DNA from: Rutidosis leptorrhynchoides
Taxonomy: Eukaryota; Streptophyta; Magnoliopsida; Asterales; Asteraceae
Length of the DNA: 64,000 bases
Assembly (NCBI RefSeq): GCF_046630445.1
Contig: NC_092338.1
Location: forward strand, 223,273,501 to 223,337,500
Direction of reading: 5' to 3'
Shown here piece by piece: positions 22,373-33,632 of this stretch. Under the pieces are notes generated by a model. That model made no database searches. It worked only from the letters and a program-made list of their open reading frames with translations, and had not been told where the DNA came from. Each line of letters begins with the position of its first letter. Position 1 is the stretch's first letter. The position numbers were made by a program, and so were the translations under genes.

Positions 22373-25163
22373 TTATGTTAGCTAGGCATCATATCCATCA
22401 ATTAAACCGTTAATAGAAAATTACTTGTTACCTCAAATAATAAATCGAGAAAATCATATGTGAATATTACCCTGCAGTTGTTTGTTCATCGTATCTCGAC
22501 TTTAACTTGTTGCTTCAAACTTCATGTCCTTAATCTTTTCCGCCAAATCTGATGTCGTATCCAAATACTTCGTTGTTGATCAAACGCCTTCAAACACAAT
22601 AAGAAACCTTTAAATGCATATTAAGGTTATTCTAAATTGTAACTAGTTAGGAAAAGATTCTTACCAAGTAGTTTCATACATTCACATTTACACCCTTTGA
22701 CAAAAGCTCATCAATCTGAAAAATCATCTACAAAAAAATACTAAAGTAATTAAAGAAATAAAAATATCTCATATTCATAGGGTTCAATCTATCGAATCAG
22801 TTCTTAAGAAAAGACCTAACATCAGGAAAAAATTGTTTGCATATTCTGATAAAAATACCTCATATTCATAGATACATAAATAATAATAACCTAATGGAAA
22901 TCAATAAACAAATGCCAAAAACCAAGTCGAAAACAAAAAGAGTAAGAAATAAACCTGATGGATGATTTATCATTGTTCAAACACAACAACAATAACAACA
23001 ACAACAACAAAAAATAACATAATAATATCATAAACCTAATTTTCACTTTAGGTGCGAGGCTCCAGCTGATGGAGTTGCATCTCCACCTGAGTTACAGCAA
23101 TCGACGATGGATAAATGAGTCCTGTCGGGAAAAGACCTTTTTGATCGTCTATCGGTGGGAGAAATACGTATTTCGTTGTCAGTATCGGGAAAAGAGGCCT
23201 AAATGAAAAAGATGTAGAAAATAGCAATCGTCTAACGGAAATGTGAAGAAGATCACTTTTATTAAAAAAATAACAATACCTTAATAGGCTGAATTTGAGG
23301 AGGGAATCTGCAGAAGCCCTAATCCTGCGTTTGATTTTTGTGAAGATGGAAAAGAGGCAGAGTAAGAGGTAAAAAGACGGTAGAAAATAGAGGAGATGTC
23401 GTTTTGGGTTTTTTGGTAAAGGAGAAGATTGAAGTTGGGGCGGGTAATAGTTTATAAGGGAAATGGTATAAAAAGTGATCAAAAAGAAATAGCTAAATTT
23501 GAGCGGGTCAAACTCGTAAGAATGTCAAATCATCTGAACTATAAATGCTTACGTTGCCTTGAAGCCATTTTTATAAGAACCAACATTAAAGATTCAGTGG
23601 GTCCAAAAGAGTTTGGTGGGTCCAAAAGAGTTGACCCGAAACCCACTTTGACATGTTACTTGACACTTGCATTTAGTAATCTCAAATGGAAATCAATACT
23701 CTTTTAGAAAGTTAATTTACAATTAACACTGTAAATACTGATTAAATATAACTCTATGAGCATAAAAAGACCTGATCAACCCAAATCCATTTTGATACCA
23801 ACCCACCTGAGGCACCTAAATTTTCAACCCATCTTGAAACCATTTTGATACCAACCCACCTAAATATAACGTGTGCGAGCTACTCAACTCCTTGATGATG
23901 ATAAGTGTTAACCATAATCTCCATAAGATTATGAGAATAATATTATTGGATAGAAGTCATAAGGATGACAAGGAGCAGAAAAATCTTTGATTTCAACAGG
24001 CCTTTGGGTTGATCTGTATCACTATTATGTGTGGTTAACAAAGAAATATAAAACTAATAAAAACATAAACAATACTAGCGTCAAGATTCAAGGTGGTGGA
24101 TAAGTTTCAAAAGTCTAGGTTTTATACATGAATTGGAATTAGAATTATTATTTATTCATTTTAAAAACTAAATTTACATATCCTTCGTGCAAATCAAAAC
24201 AAGCCCGTTACCGTGCTCCTTTACAACAAGCAATTGTTTTGTCATACCGGTGTGTGCGCATAGTACCCAAAAATTTTTTTATCAAACACACATGTACAAA
24301 AGATATATAACGTAGGTTAACTAATCATGAATCACTAACCCACAAAGTAAAAATTTCCAACCCTCTCATTTCATTTTCATGTAAAAATAAAAGAAAGTCA
24401 GACAATTGAAACTATCTGCAGATCATAAGATTACCGATGTACTTGCAACTATCAAACCAACAAATTCAATACTCAATTGAGTAAATATAATGGCTGAGAG
24501 CAATATTAAATTACCAAAGAGGTGTGTAAAGCAGAAGCCTCTATTCCTATAATGCAAACACCTTGTAGACCTCTTGTTACTGCCAAAACGTACCAAGTAA
24601 ATCCGGCATTAGTATCATACAATGATCACATATAGGGAGACAATATTTCGTATATACCATGTGAAATGATAAAGTAGCAAAATAACAATCTATAAATACA
24701 CATGAAAAATTTAATGAGAACAGTTAACTACTTTCAGAAGATTTCAAGAACTAATAAACCCTAACTTTTAAAATTTCATACTTTACTAAAACCATAAATC
24801 AACTACAAGAATCATACAGCATTTATTAACTTTTAAGATTGAAGGAGAATCGAAAACATACCTGAGATTTGAGAATCGAAAAGTACTCGATATTGGAGAA
24901 CGGGGTGATTCAGATGGGAAAACCGAGTGATGATGCATGAGTGGGAACAATTGTGACACCTTGAGAGAAATTAAAACATTTTGCGCGAGATGAGGGGGAA
25001 TTAGCCGCCAAATTGAAAACTTTTAATTAATGTATCAACCATTAAAACATTATTAATCAATAAATTCTTCTTTAATTAATAAAAAAATTAGTGGCAAATA
25101 ATTTTAACTAGTTGTGGAACCCGCTTCGCGCCGTGGGCTCTGTTTTGAATGCGAGTTAAAAAA
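22373..25163. other. CACTA interior, no gene recognised
   Basis: AT-rich sequence with an (AAC)n run near 22985-23020, a duplicated GTGGGTCCAAAAGAGTT at about 23597-23635, and a duplicated CATTTTGATACCAACCCACCT at about 23790-23870. Open frames (up to 144 codons, 23048-23482 minus) have no recognisable motifs. Confidence 0.4.
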
Positions 25164-25490
25164 AGTCTTCATCTATTTTGTAAAAAAGAATTTTTTTCGA
25201 CATCTAACATTGAAGGGTTGTTTCTTTTGTGAAAGTTGCTTCTTTTAGCGTTGGTTTTTTTTTTAAGTTAGTTCTATTTTGTAAAAAAATAATGTTTTTC
25301 GACATCTTTTGGTAGCATTGAAGGGTTGCTCCTTTTATGAAAGTTACCTCATTTATCGTTGAGGAAGAAAATGAAAAAAAAAAAAAGTTAGTTGATTTTT
25401 TGGTAAAAAAAAATTTTTTCCGACATCTTTTGGTAACATTGAAGGGTTGGTTCTTTTATGAGAGTTGCTTCTTTTATCGTTGAAGGCAAA
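25164..25490. repeat. Three tandem copies of a ~105-bp unit
   Basis: Each unit contains TTTTTTTCGACATC, ACATTGAAGGGTTG and a CTTTTATGAAAGTT-like segment followed by TTATCGTTGA. It is preceded by GTTGTGGAACCCGCTTCGCGCCGTGGGC at about 25113, a GC-rich start familiar from unclassified plant DNA repeats. The class is undetermined. Confidence 0.6.
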
Positions 25491-26479
25491 AAACCAAAAA
25501 AAAAGGGTGAAATGATGAAATACCCCTGATTACTATTGGTGAATAGTGCTACATGATTTTGTCTATTAGATATATAGATAATGTATCATGCTATTATTTC
25601 TCTTTCGAAAAATCAAACTTTGTTAAAAGATGAAACATTCATCATACGATGAATTAAATTTGTGTAAGTAATATTTTTTAAATTTTATAATTTAATGATA
25701 GTTATCTAAGCTAGTTAAAACTAACATGTATATGAGTTATAAATATCAATTGATGTGTGTACTAAACATACATCCCTCGAATTCGTAGAATTATATTTAT
25801 TTATATTTATTACTAATATTAATATTAATTAATAACTAACTAATAATTACTCCTATCAATAGTTAATTTGGTTAGGGTCTACTTGGTGGTGGTATGGGGT
25901 AGTCCGATAGTCCGATCATGGTTCGTTGGTTTGGTGGTCCACCAATGATCCAGTTGTGGTCTGGTGCTCCGATGGTAATTTAGTGGTCCGGTGATAGTTT
26001 AATGGTCTGTTCATGGTTTGTTGGCGTGGTCATGGTTTGTTAGTCCGATGGTGCTCATTACCACTACCGCCACCCACCACCTACCACCACCCACCACCAT
26101 CATCGACTCATTTACACCCTAAAAAAATCAAATAAGCAACAAGACAAAAGAACGCCAGCCATCATATACGCATCAAAACACCACCAAACGGGGGCGGAGG
26201 TACATGGCTACTTGTGGTGGCACGTGCCACCACTCACCCTATGAGCCCAACAAGCAGATTTATTGTAAAATTTTTGAACTTCACACAAGGACCCCAACCC
26301 AATTATACATAGGACCCCAGGGCCCAACCGTTTACATCAGCCCAACAACTTTAGGTTTAATTTTTTTGGGTTTAACATCAAAACTTGGTGTCTTTTTTAT
26401 AACTTTAGATTTAAGAAATATTGAAACACCAATTACCATACGTGTAGTCTTTGAGAGAAGATATCGAGGCCATTTAGCA

Positions 26480-26894
26480 CAGTGGCAAAGCCAGGATTTT
26501 TGAGGGTTGGTGTCACTAATAAATAATTCTTTAACCACCACATATCTAACAACACATATTAAAACCACAACCTTTTATTTTTCTCTAAATTTAGACTCAT
26601 CACTAGACTCGTCGACTAACAAGCTAAATAAATTTGAAATTTTTTTAGCAAAACATTTAACAGTTTCTCTAAATAAATCGCTTTTAAGAAATTGTTAATA
26701 CTTTTAATAATTGTAAAACACAATGCATAAGTATACATGTGAATATGCTATATTAACCAATGTTTTGAAGCAAAACTACGCTATGTAGATATTCAGTTTT
26801 GATATGGGACCCATGACTCCATTTATATACATGCAAATTAAATTTTTGTTGGGGTCAAATGATCGCATTCATTTGTATGTGGCTACGCCACTAA
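26480..26894. mobile_element. Possible nested hAT-like MITE (about 415 bp)
   Basis: The left end CAGTGGCAAAGCCAGG and the inverted right end TAGTGGCGTAGCCA bracket this stretch. The flanks ATTTAGCA (26472-26479) and ATTTTAGCA (26894-26902) form an imperfect 8-bp duplication. It could instead be internal structure of the surrounding element. Confidence 0.4.
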
Positions 26895-27362
26895 TTTTAG
26901 CATATTCGTTAGGTGTACAACGAGTAAAGTATTTAATCTTAAGATTTGATTTTTTGTGAATGTGTCTATTTAAAAAAATTAATATAATTATGTAAGAAAA
27001 AATAAATTTGCATTCTTTGAAGGATCTTGACCATATTTTGAATTATTAAAAGGTATCACTTCGTATATCGATATCCAACTTTCTAGTTTATAATGTGTTG
27101 TTTATTTTTTTTATTGAATGTTTCTATCGATATCCGAATGAGTGATGATTTTTTGAAAAGTTGCCTTCTTGGTGCCACAGAAAAGATACACTTGCTAATA
27201 GTTTAGATGGAGCAATTATGGGTCATTTTCAACGAAAACATTTGTGATAGACATTAGTTTGAGTTTTTTATGTTTAGTCAATCATAGTTTGTCAATTTAA
27301 TTTGTATACTCGATATATTGACGTAATTTTGTGACCCCGATTTAAAATACTGGCTCCGCCCC

Positions 27363-30300
27363 TGTAGTGACCCGAACTTTTCCATGTTTATATATATTAA
27401 ATGAAATTGATATTTACATGATTAAGTGTTTCCAACATGTTAAGCAATCAAACTTATTAAGACTTGATTAATTGGAATAGGTTTCATATAGACAAATGAC
27501 CACCCAAGTTGACCGGTGATTCACGAACGTTAAAACTTGTAAAAACTATACGATGACATATATATGGTTATATATATAGTTAACATGATTTTATTATAAG
27601 TATGTATCTCATTAGGTATTTTAACAATGAGTTATATACATAAAAATGAGACTATTAAATTAAGAAACTCGAAAACGATATATATAACGATTATCGTTAT
27701 AACGTCTTACTAGGTACATATGAATCATATTAAGATATTGATACACTTGGTTAATTATGTTAAATGATAAGTAAATATATCATTAAGTGTATTAACAATG
27801 AACTACATATGTAAAAATAAGACTACTAACTTAATGATTTTGAAACGAGACATATATGTAACGATTATCGTTGTAACGACATTTAATGTATATAGATCAT
27901 ATTAAGAGATATTCGTACATTATAATATCATGATAATATAATAATTTAAAATCTCATTTGATATTATAAACATTGGGTTAACAACATTTAACAAGATCGT
28001 TAACCTAAAGGTTTCAAAACAACATTTACATGTAACGACTAACGATGACTTAACGACTCAGTTAAAATGTATATACATGTAGTGTTTTAATATGTATTCA
28101 TACACTTTTGAAAGACTTCAATACACTTATCAAAATACTTCTACTTAACAAAAATGCTTACAATTACATCCTCGTTCAGTTTCATCAACAAATCTACTCG
28201 TATGCACCCGTATTCGTACTCGTACAATACACAGCTTTTAGATGTACGTACTATTGGTATATACACTACAATGATCAGCTCTTAGTAGCCCATGTGAGTC
28301 ACCTAACACATGTGGGAACCATCATTTGATAACTAGCATAAAGTATCTCATAAAATTACAAAAATATGAGTAATCATTCATGACTTATTTACATGAAAAC
28401 AAAATTACATATCCTTTATATCTAATCCATACACCAATGACCAAAAACACCTACAAACACTTTCATTCTTAAATTTTCTTCATCTAATTGATCTCTCTCA
28501 AGTTCTATCTTCAAGTTCTAAGTGTTCTTCATAAATTCCAAAAGTTCTAGTTTCATAAAATCAAGAATACTTTCAAGATTGCAAGTTTACTTCCAAGTTT
28601 TCTAAATCCATTCCAAGTAATCATCCAAGATCAAGAAACCTTTGTTACTTACAGTAGGTTATCTTTATAATACAAGGTAATAATCATATTCAAACTTTAA
28701 TTCAATTTCTATAACTATAACAATCTTATTTCGAGTGAAAATCTTACTTGAAATTGTTTTCGTGTCATGATTCTGCTTCAAGAACTTTCAATCCATCCAA
28801 GGATCCTTTGAAGCTAGATCCATTTTTCTCATTTCCAGTAGGTTTATCCAAGGAACTTGAGGTAGTAATGATGTTCATAACATCATTCGATTCATACATA
28901 AAAAGCTGTCTTATTCAACGTTATAAACTTGTAATCACTAGAACATAGTTTAGTTAATTCTAAACTTGTTTGCAAATAAAGTTAATCCTTCTAACTAGAC
29001 TTTTAAAATCAACTAAACACATGTTCTATATTTATATGATATGCTAACTTAATGATTTAAAATCTGAAAACACGATAAACACCATAAAACTGGATATACG
29101 CCGTCGTAATAAAATCGGGGGCTGTTTTGGTTGGGATAAATAAAAGCTAAGAAGAACTTTGATTTAAAAGCTATAATTCTGGAAAAATGATTTTTCTTAT
29201 GAACATGAAACTATATCCAAAAATCATGGTTAAACTCAAAGTGAAAGTATGTTTTTCAAAATGGTCATCAAGATGTCGTTCTTTCGACGGAAATGACTAC
29301 CTCTTTCAAAAATGACTTGTAACTTGTATTTCCGACTATAAACTTATACTTTTCTATTTAGATTCATAAAGTTAAGTTCAATACGAAACCGTGGCCACTG
29401 GAATCACTCAAAACGGATTAGAAACGAAGAAATGGCGAGTAAAACAAGATTGATAAAAACTACTCATTTTACCTAAGTGAAAGTTAGTAATAAATCTATT
29501 CCAACCATAACCTAATCAATTTATATTGTATATTATGTAATCTTGAGATACCATAGACACGTATACAATGTTTCGACCTATCATGTCGACCCATCTATAT
29601 GTATATTGCGGAACAACCATAGACACTCTATATGTGAATGTTGGAGTTAGCTATACAGGGTTGAGGTTGATTCCAAAATATATATATAGTTTGAGTTGTG
29701 ATCAATACTGAGATATGTATACACTGGGTCGTGGATTGATTCAAGATAATATTTATCGATTTATTTCTGTACATCTAACTGTGGACAACTAGTTGTAGGT
29801 TACTAACGAGGACAGCTGACTTAATAAACTTAAAACATCAAAATGTATTAAAAGTATTGTAAATATATTTTGAACATACTTTGATATATATGTATATATT
29901 GTTATAGGTTCGTGAATCAACCAGTGGCCAAGTCTTACTTTCCGATGAAGTAAAAATCTGTGAAACTGAGTTATAGTCCCACTTTTAAAATCTAATATTT
30001 TTGGGATGAGAATACATGCAGGTTTTATAAATGATTTACAAAATAGACACAAGTACGTGAAACTACATTCTATGGTTGAATTATCGAAATCGAATATGCC
30101 CCTTTTTATTAAGTCTGGTAATCTAAGAATTAGGGAACAGACACCCTAATTGACACAAATCCTAAAGATAGATCTATTGGGCCTAACAAACCCTATCCAA
30201 AGTACCGGATGCTTTAGTACTTCGGAATTTATATCATATCCGAAGGGTGTCCCGGAATGATGGGGATAATCTTATATATGCATCTTGTTAATGTCGGTTA

Positions 30301-30800
30301 CCAGGTGTTCACCATATGAATGATTTTTATCTCTATGTATGGGATGTGTATTGAAATATGAAATCTTGTGGTCTATTGTTACGATTTGATATATATAGGT
30401 TAAACCTATAACTCACCAACATTTTTGTTGACGTTTAAAGCATGTTTATTCTCAGGTGAATACTAAGAGTTTCCGCTGTTGCATACTAAAATAAGGACAA
30501 GATTTGGAGTCCATGTTTGTATGATATTGTGTAAAAACTGCATTCAAGAAACTGATTTCGATGTAACATATTTGTATTGTAAACCATTATGTAATGGTCG
30601 TGTGTAAACATGATATTTTAGATTATCATTATTTGATAATCTACGTAAAGCTTTTTAAACCTTTATTTATGAAATAAAGGTTATGGTTTGTTTTAAAAAT
30701 GAATGCATTCTTTGAAAAAACGTCTCATATAGAGGTCAAAACCTCGCAACGAAATCAATTAATATGAAATATTTTTAATCAATAAGAACGGGACATTTCA
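27363..30800 (+). repeat. Tekay 5' LTR (3438 bp)
   Basis: Runs TG...CA, from TGTAGTGACCCG to GGGACATTTCA, and ends directly before the PBS spacer GT. The open frames inside (up to 97 codons) recur in the other LTR copies with indels and are not genes. Confidence 0.93.
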
Positions 30801-30802
30801 GT

Positions 30803-30814
30803 TGGTATCAGAGC
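30803..30814 (+). other. Primer-binding site, initiator tRNA-Met
   Basis: TGGTATCAGAGC lies 2 bp after the 5' LTR and is complementary to the 3' end of initiator tRNA-Met. Confidence 0.9.
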
Positions 30815-31009
30815 GTTGGTCTTAGAGAACCAGAATTTTGCATTAATGTGTCTTATCGAGTTTGTTAGGATGCATTAGTGAGTCTGGACTTCGACCGTGT
30901 TTATTTGAAAAATGATTGCTTAACAAATTTTGTTGGAAACTATATATTTTTAACATGTGAATATTATGTGATATATTAATCTCTTGACGTGTTTGATATT
31001 ATGTGATAG

Positions 31010-31618
31010 ATGTCTACCTCTAATACAAGTCCCATTGACTCACCTAATAATAATGAAGAGTCAAATGTAATTTGGAATGATTCGTGGACTGATTCACAAG
31101 TTCCCGAAGAGGAACCGGAAGAAGAATCGGCACCGGAAGAAGAATCGGAACCGGAGGAGGAACCGAAAGAAGAAATAGAACCGGCAGGGGAAATAATAAA
31201 ACGGTTAAGTAAAAGAAAATCCTCAACCAACCGACCAAGGTTAATTATGGTCAACGGTGTTTCCGCCAAGGAAGCAAAATATTAGGAGGATTACTAATTC
31301 TCCGATGAATCGGATCCCGACGAGGATTCCGATGATGTTATAGAAATTACCCCAACTGAATTTAAAAAGGCAAAAGAGAATAATAAGGGAAAGGGCATAA
31401 AAATAGAGAAATCTAATTCCAACCCCGATGAACTTTATATGTATCGTCAACACCCGTATTTCTTAAGTTGTAACAATAACCCGAGAACCTCTAAACCACC
31501 AGGTTTTTCTAGACCAATGTGGAAAACGACGGCTCGTATTAGGGGAACATCATATATCCCTAAAAACTTAGCAAAAAGAACCAAGTTTGAAAAAGAAGAA
31601 ACGAGTGAGTCAGAATAA
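31010..31618 (+). pseudogene. Acidic accessory ORF of the Tekay element (about 202 codons, two stops)
   Basis: ATG at 31010, final TAA at 31616. In-frame stops at 31283 (TAG) and 31295 (TAA) interrupt it, but the frame clearly continues. The first third is Ser/Asn/Asp-rich, then come repeated acidic units of the EEEPEEES type (from code GAAGAAGAATCGG), a basic patch RLSKRKSS, another acidic run DESDPDEDSDD, and a basic, aromatic C-terminus containing PPGFSRPMWKTTARIRG. It occupies the leader between PBS and gag. The tandem acidic units suggest slippage expansion. No domain recognised; it may be a nucleic-acid or packaging factor, but that is speculation. Confidence 0.5.
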
Positions 31619-31753
31619 GATAGTTGTATTTGTGCGGTGTAATATATGTAATATAGTGTGCTTAAGCTTTACGATATATATAAAAATTTCTTGTATTAAT
31701 AAGTATCTTTTATGAATCTAACTCTTGTCTATTTTACAGTATAAAAACACAAA

Positions 31754-32437
31754 ATGGATAGACAACCCAATATTTTAGAAGACTTACCCGGAGACATGAT
31801 TGATGAAATCTTGTCTAGAGTCGGTCAGAATTCCTCGGCACAACTATTTATGGCAAAATCAGTTTGTAAGAAATTCGAAGAACGTTCCAAGAATGCCTTG
31901 GTTTATAAAAGGCTTTCGTTTGAAAGATGGGGGATATCACATTGAGAAACCCATAAGTTACGATGTGTTTACTTTGATGCATATATTGCGGGGAACCCAA
32001 ATGCTATTTTACGCAACGGGTTAAGAAATTATTTTGACTCAATGTATCCGATTATAGGACTTCATGATTTAGAAAAAGCGACTAACATGCAACATAAAGA
32101 AGCATGTTATGCTTACGGGTTAGTAATGTTCGCTTCTCACCAAAGTGAGAAAAAGAACATCGGGCTACAACTATTAAACAAAACGTTCCCACAAGTGACG
32201 GAGTCGGTAATTGGGGTAAGAAATGAGGTTTTTAGATTATTACGAGACTGTTGGTCATTACGTAACCTTCGTCCTTTTGATGACGTTACAACACGTTGTC
32301 ATACTATCGGTCACAACGGTTACGTTCCACAAGACCAAGGATGGGAAGTGGTATTAGTAAAACCAGAATGCATGACTTGTTTCTGGATGTATGAATTACG
32401 TATCTTTGTTGCCTTTACTGAACGCCTTATTTATTAA
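31754..32437 (+). pseudogene. F-box / Sel1-like protein carried by the Tekay element
   Basis: One frame of 227 codons from ATG 31754 to TAA 32435, broken only by TGA at 31943. Residues about 8-52 form an F-box (LEDLPGDMIDEILSRVG, then AKSVCKKFEERSKN and LVYKRLSFERW). After the stop, residues about 75-140 (GNPNAILRNGLRNYF, LEKATNMQHKEACYAYGLVM, KNIGLQLLNK) have the Gly/Ala/Leu spacing of Sel1-type helical repeats. This F-box plus Sel1-like layout resembles plant F-box proteins of the At2g35280-like group. F-box proteins recruit targets to SCF ubiquitin ligases. It lies in sense between the acidic ORF and gag, so it is part of the element. A captured host gene is the likely origin. Confidence 0.65.
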
Positions 32438-32632
32438 CTAGAATTATCTTCGCAACTACTTTGTATCAAAGTTTTATGTGCTATATTTCATGCTATATGT
32501 AAAATAGCGGTATTGTAAGTTTGCAAGTTATTGTATAAAGGTTTGAATATGATATATATTTTTTTGTGATTAGTTTTTCATATAGAATTGTAGTAGTTGA
32601 AATGGTATGTTAGCTACTAAGTATGAACTTAA

Positions 32633-32649
32633 CGGGTAGGTACTACCCG
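32633..32649 (+). other. CGGGTA...TACCCG hairpin upstream of gag
   Basis: A perfect 6-bp stem and 5-nt loop inside TTAACGGGTAGGTACTACCCG, about 160 bp before the gag start. The left half is identical to the tract directly before the 3' LTR (TTAACGGGTAGGTAC at 44448-44462). Confidence 0.65.
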
Positions 32650-32811
32650 AATTAAAGAGTATAAAACGCTAATATGAAGAAAAAGCTTTTATAAATAAGT
32701 TCATATTACGCTACGAAATACTTTTGACTACTTTTGATATTCTATATGATTAACTCGTTTCATTTGACTATTTTGAAGGAATTGGCACCGACTACTCGAC
32801 ACACCTTGAAT

Positions 32812-33632
32812 ATGAGTGAAGAGGAATTTCGTGCCTTTCTTGCTTCAAACATAGCCGCAGTACAGGTCGCGCTACATACCAACAATAACCTTGGATCTAG
32901 CAGTACAGAAAATCGTGTAGGATGCACCTACAAAGAATTCACTGCTTGCAAACCTTTGGAATTTGATGGAACCGAAGGACCGATCGGATTGAAACGGTGG
33001 ACCGAGAAGGTCGAATCGGTGTTTGCCATAAGTAAGTGTACTGAAGAGGACAAAGTGAAGTATGCTACGCATACCTTCACAGGTTCCGCGTTAACATGGT
33101 GGAATACCTATCTAGAGCAAGTGGGACAAGATGATGCTTACGCACTACCGTGGTCAGCATTCAAGCACTTGATGAACGAGAAGTACCGTCCCAGAACCGA
33201 GGTCAATAAGCTCAAGACAGAACTTAGAGGGTTACGAACCCAAGGATTTGATATTACCACGTACGAAAGACGATTCACAGAATTATGCCTATTGTGTCCG
33301 GGAGCGTTCGAAGATGAGGAAGAAAAGATCGACGCGTTTGTGAACGGATTATCGGAAAGAATCCAAGAAGATATAAGTTCACACGAGCCCGCCTCCATAC
33401 AACAGGCATGTAGAATGGCTCACAAACTAGTGAACCAGATTGAAGAAAGAATTAAAGAACAGACTACTGAAGAGACCAATGTGAAGCAAGTCAAAAGAAA
33501 GTGGGAGGAAAACGGTGATAAAAATCACCAATACAACAACAACAACAATTACAACAATAATCGCAACAACTATCCTAACAATCGCAACATCAATCGCAAC
33601 TACAACAAACGGCCCAACAACAACAACAACAA
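32812..33632 (+). pseudogene. gag: Ty3 gag, N-terminal and capsid part (interrupted)
   Basis: The likely start is ATG 32812 (MSEEEFRAFLASN); the frame is open from 32734, but the upstream residues are not gag-like. The capsid core is visible: FDGTEGPIGLKRWTEKVES, KVKYATHTFTGSALTWWNTY, FKHLMNEKYRPRTE, LRTQGFDITTYERRFTELC, then VNGLSERIQEDIS. This is the retrotransposon gag (UBN2/Retrotrans_gag) pattern. The end is an Asn-rich linker coded by AAC repeats, where the minus-strand Ty3 element is inserted in an AACAA target. Translation resumes in the same frame at 40692. Confidence 0.85.

Noticed and set aside
23048-23482. 144-codon minus frame as a gene
   Set aside because: No conserved motif, biased Leu/Phe/Ser composition typical of antisense AT-rich DNA, no promoter or homologue seen.
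26204-26698. Frames of 99, 78 and 63 codons
   Set aside because: Lie within the hAT-like element and its terminal sequences; no transposase motif.
28108-28948. Frames beginning MKDFNTLIKILLL and MKLFSCHDSASRT, repeated at 45208 and 45848 and inverted near 50400
   Set aside because: Conserved only because the LTRs are repeats; changes between copies do not favour synonymous sites.
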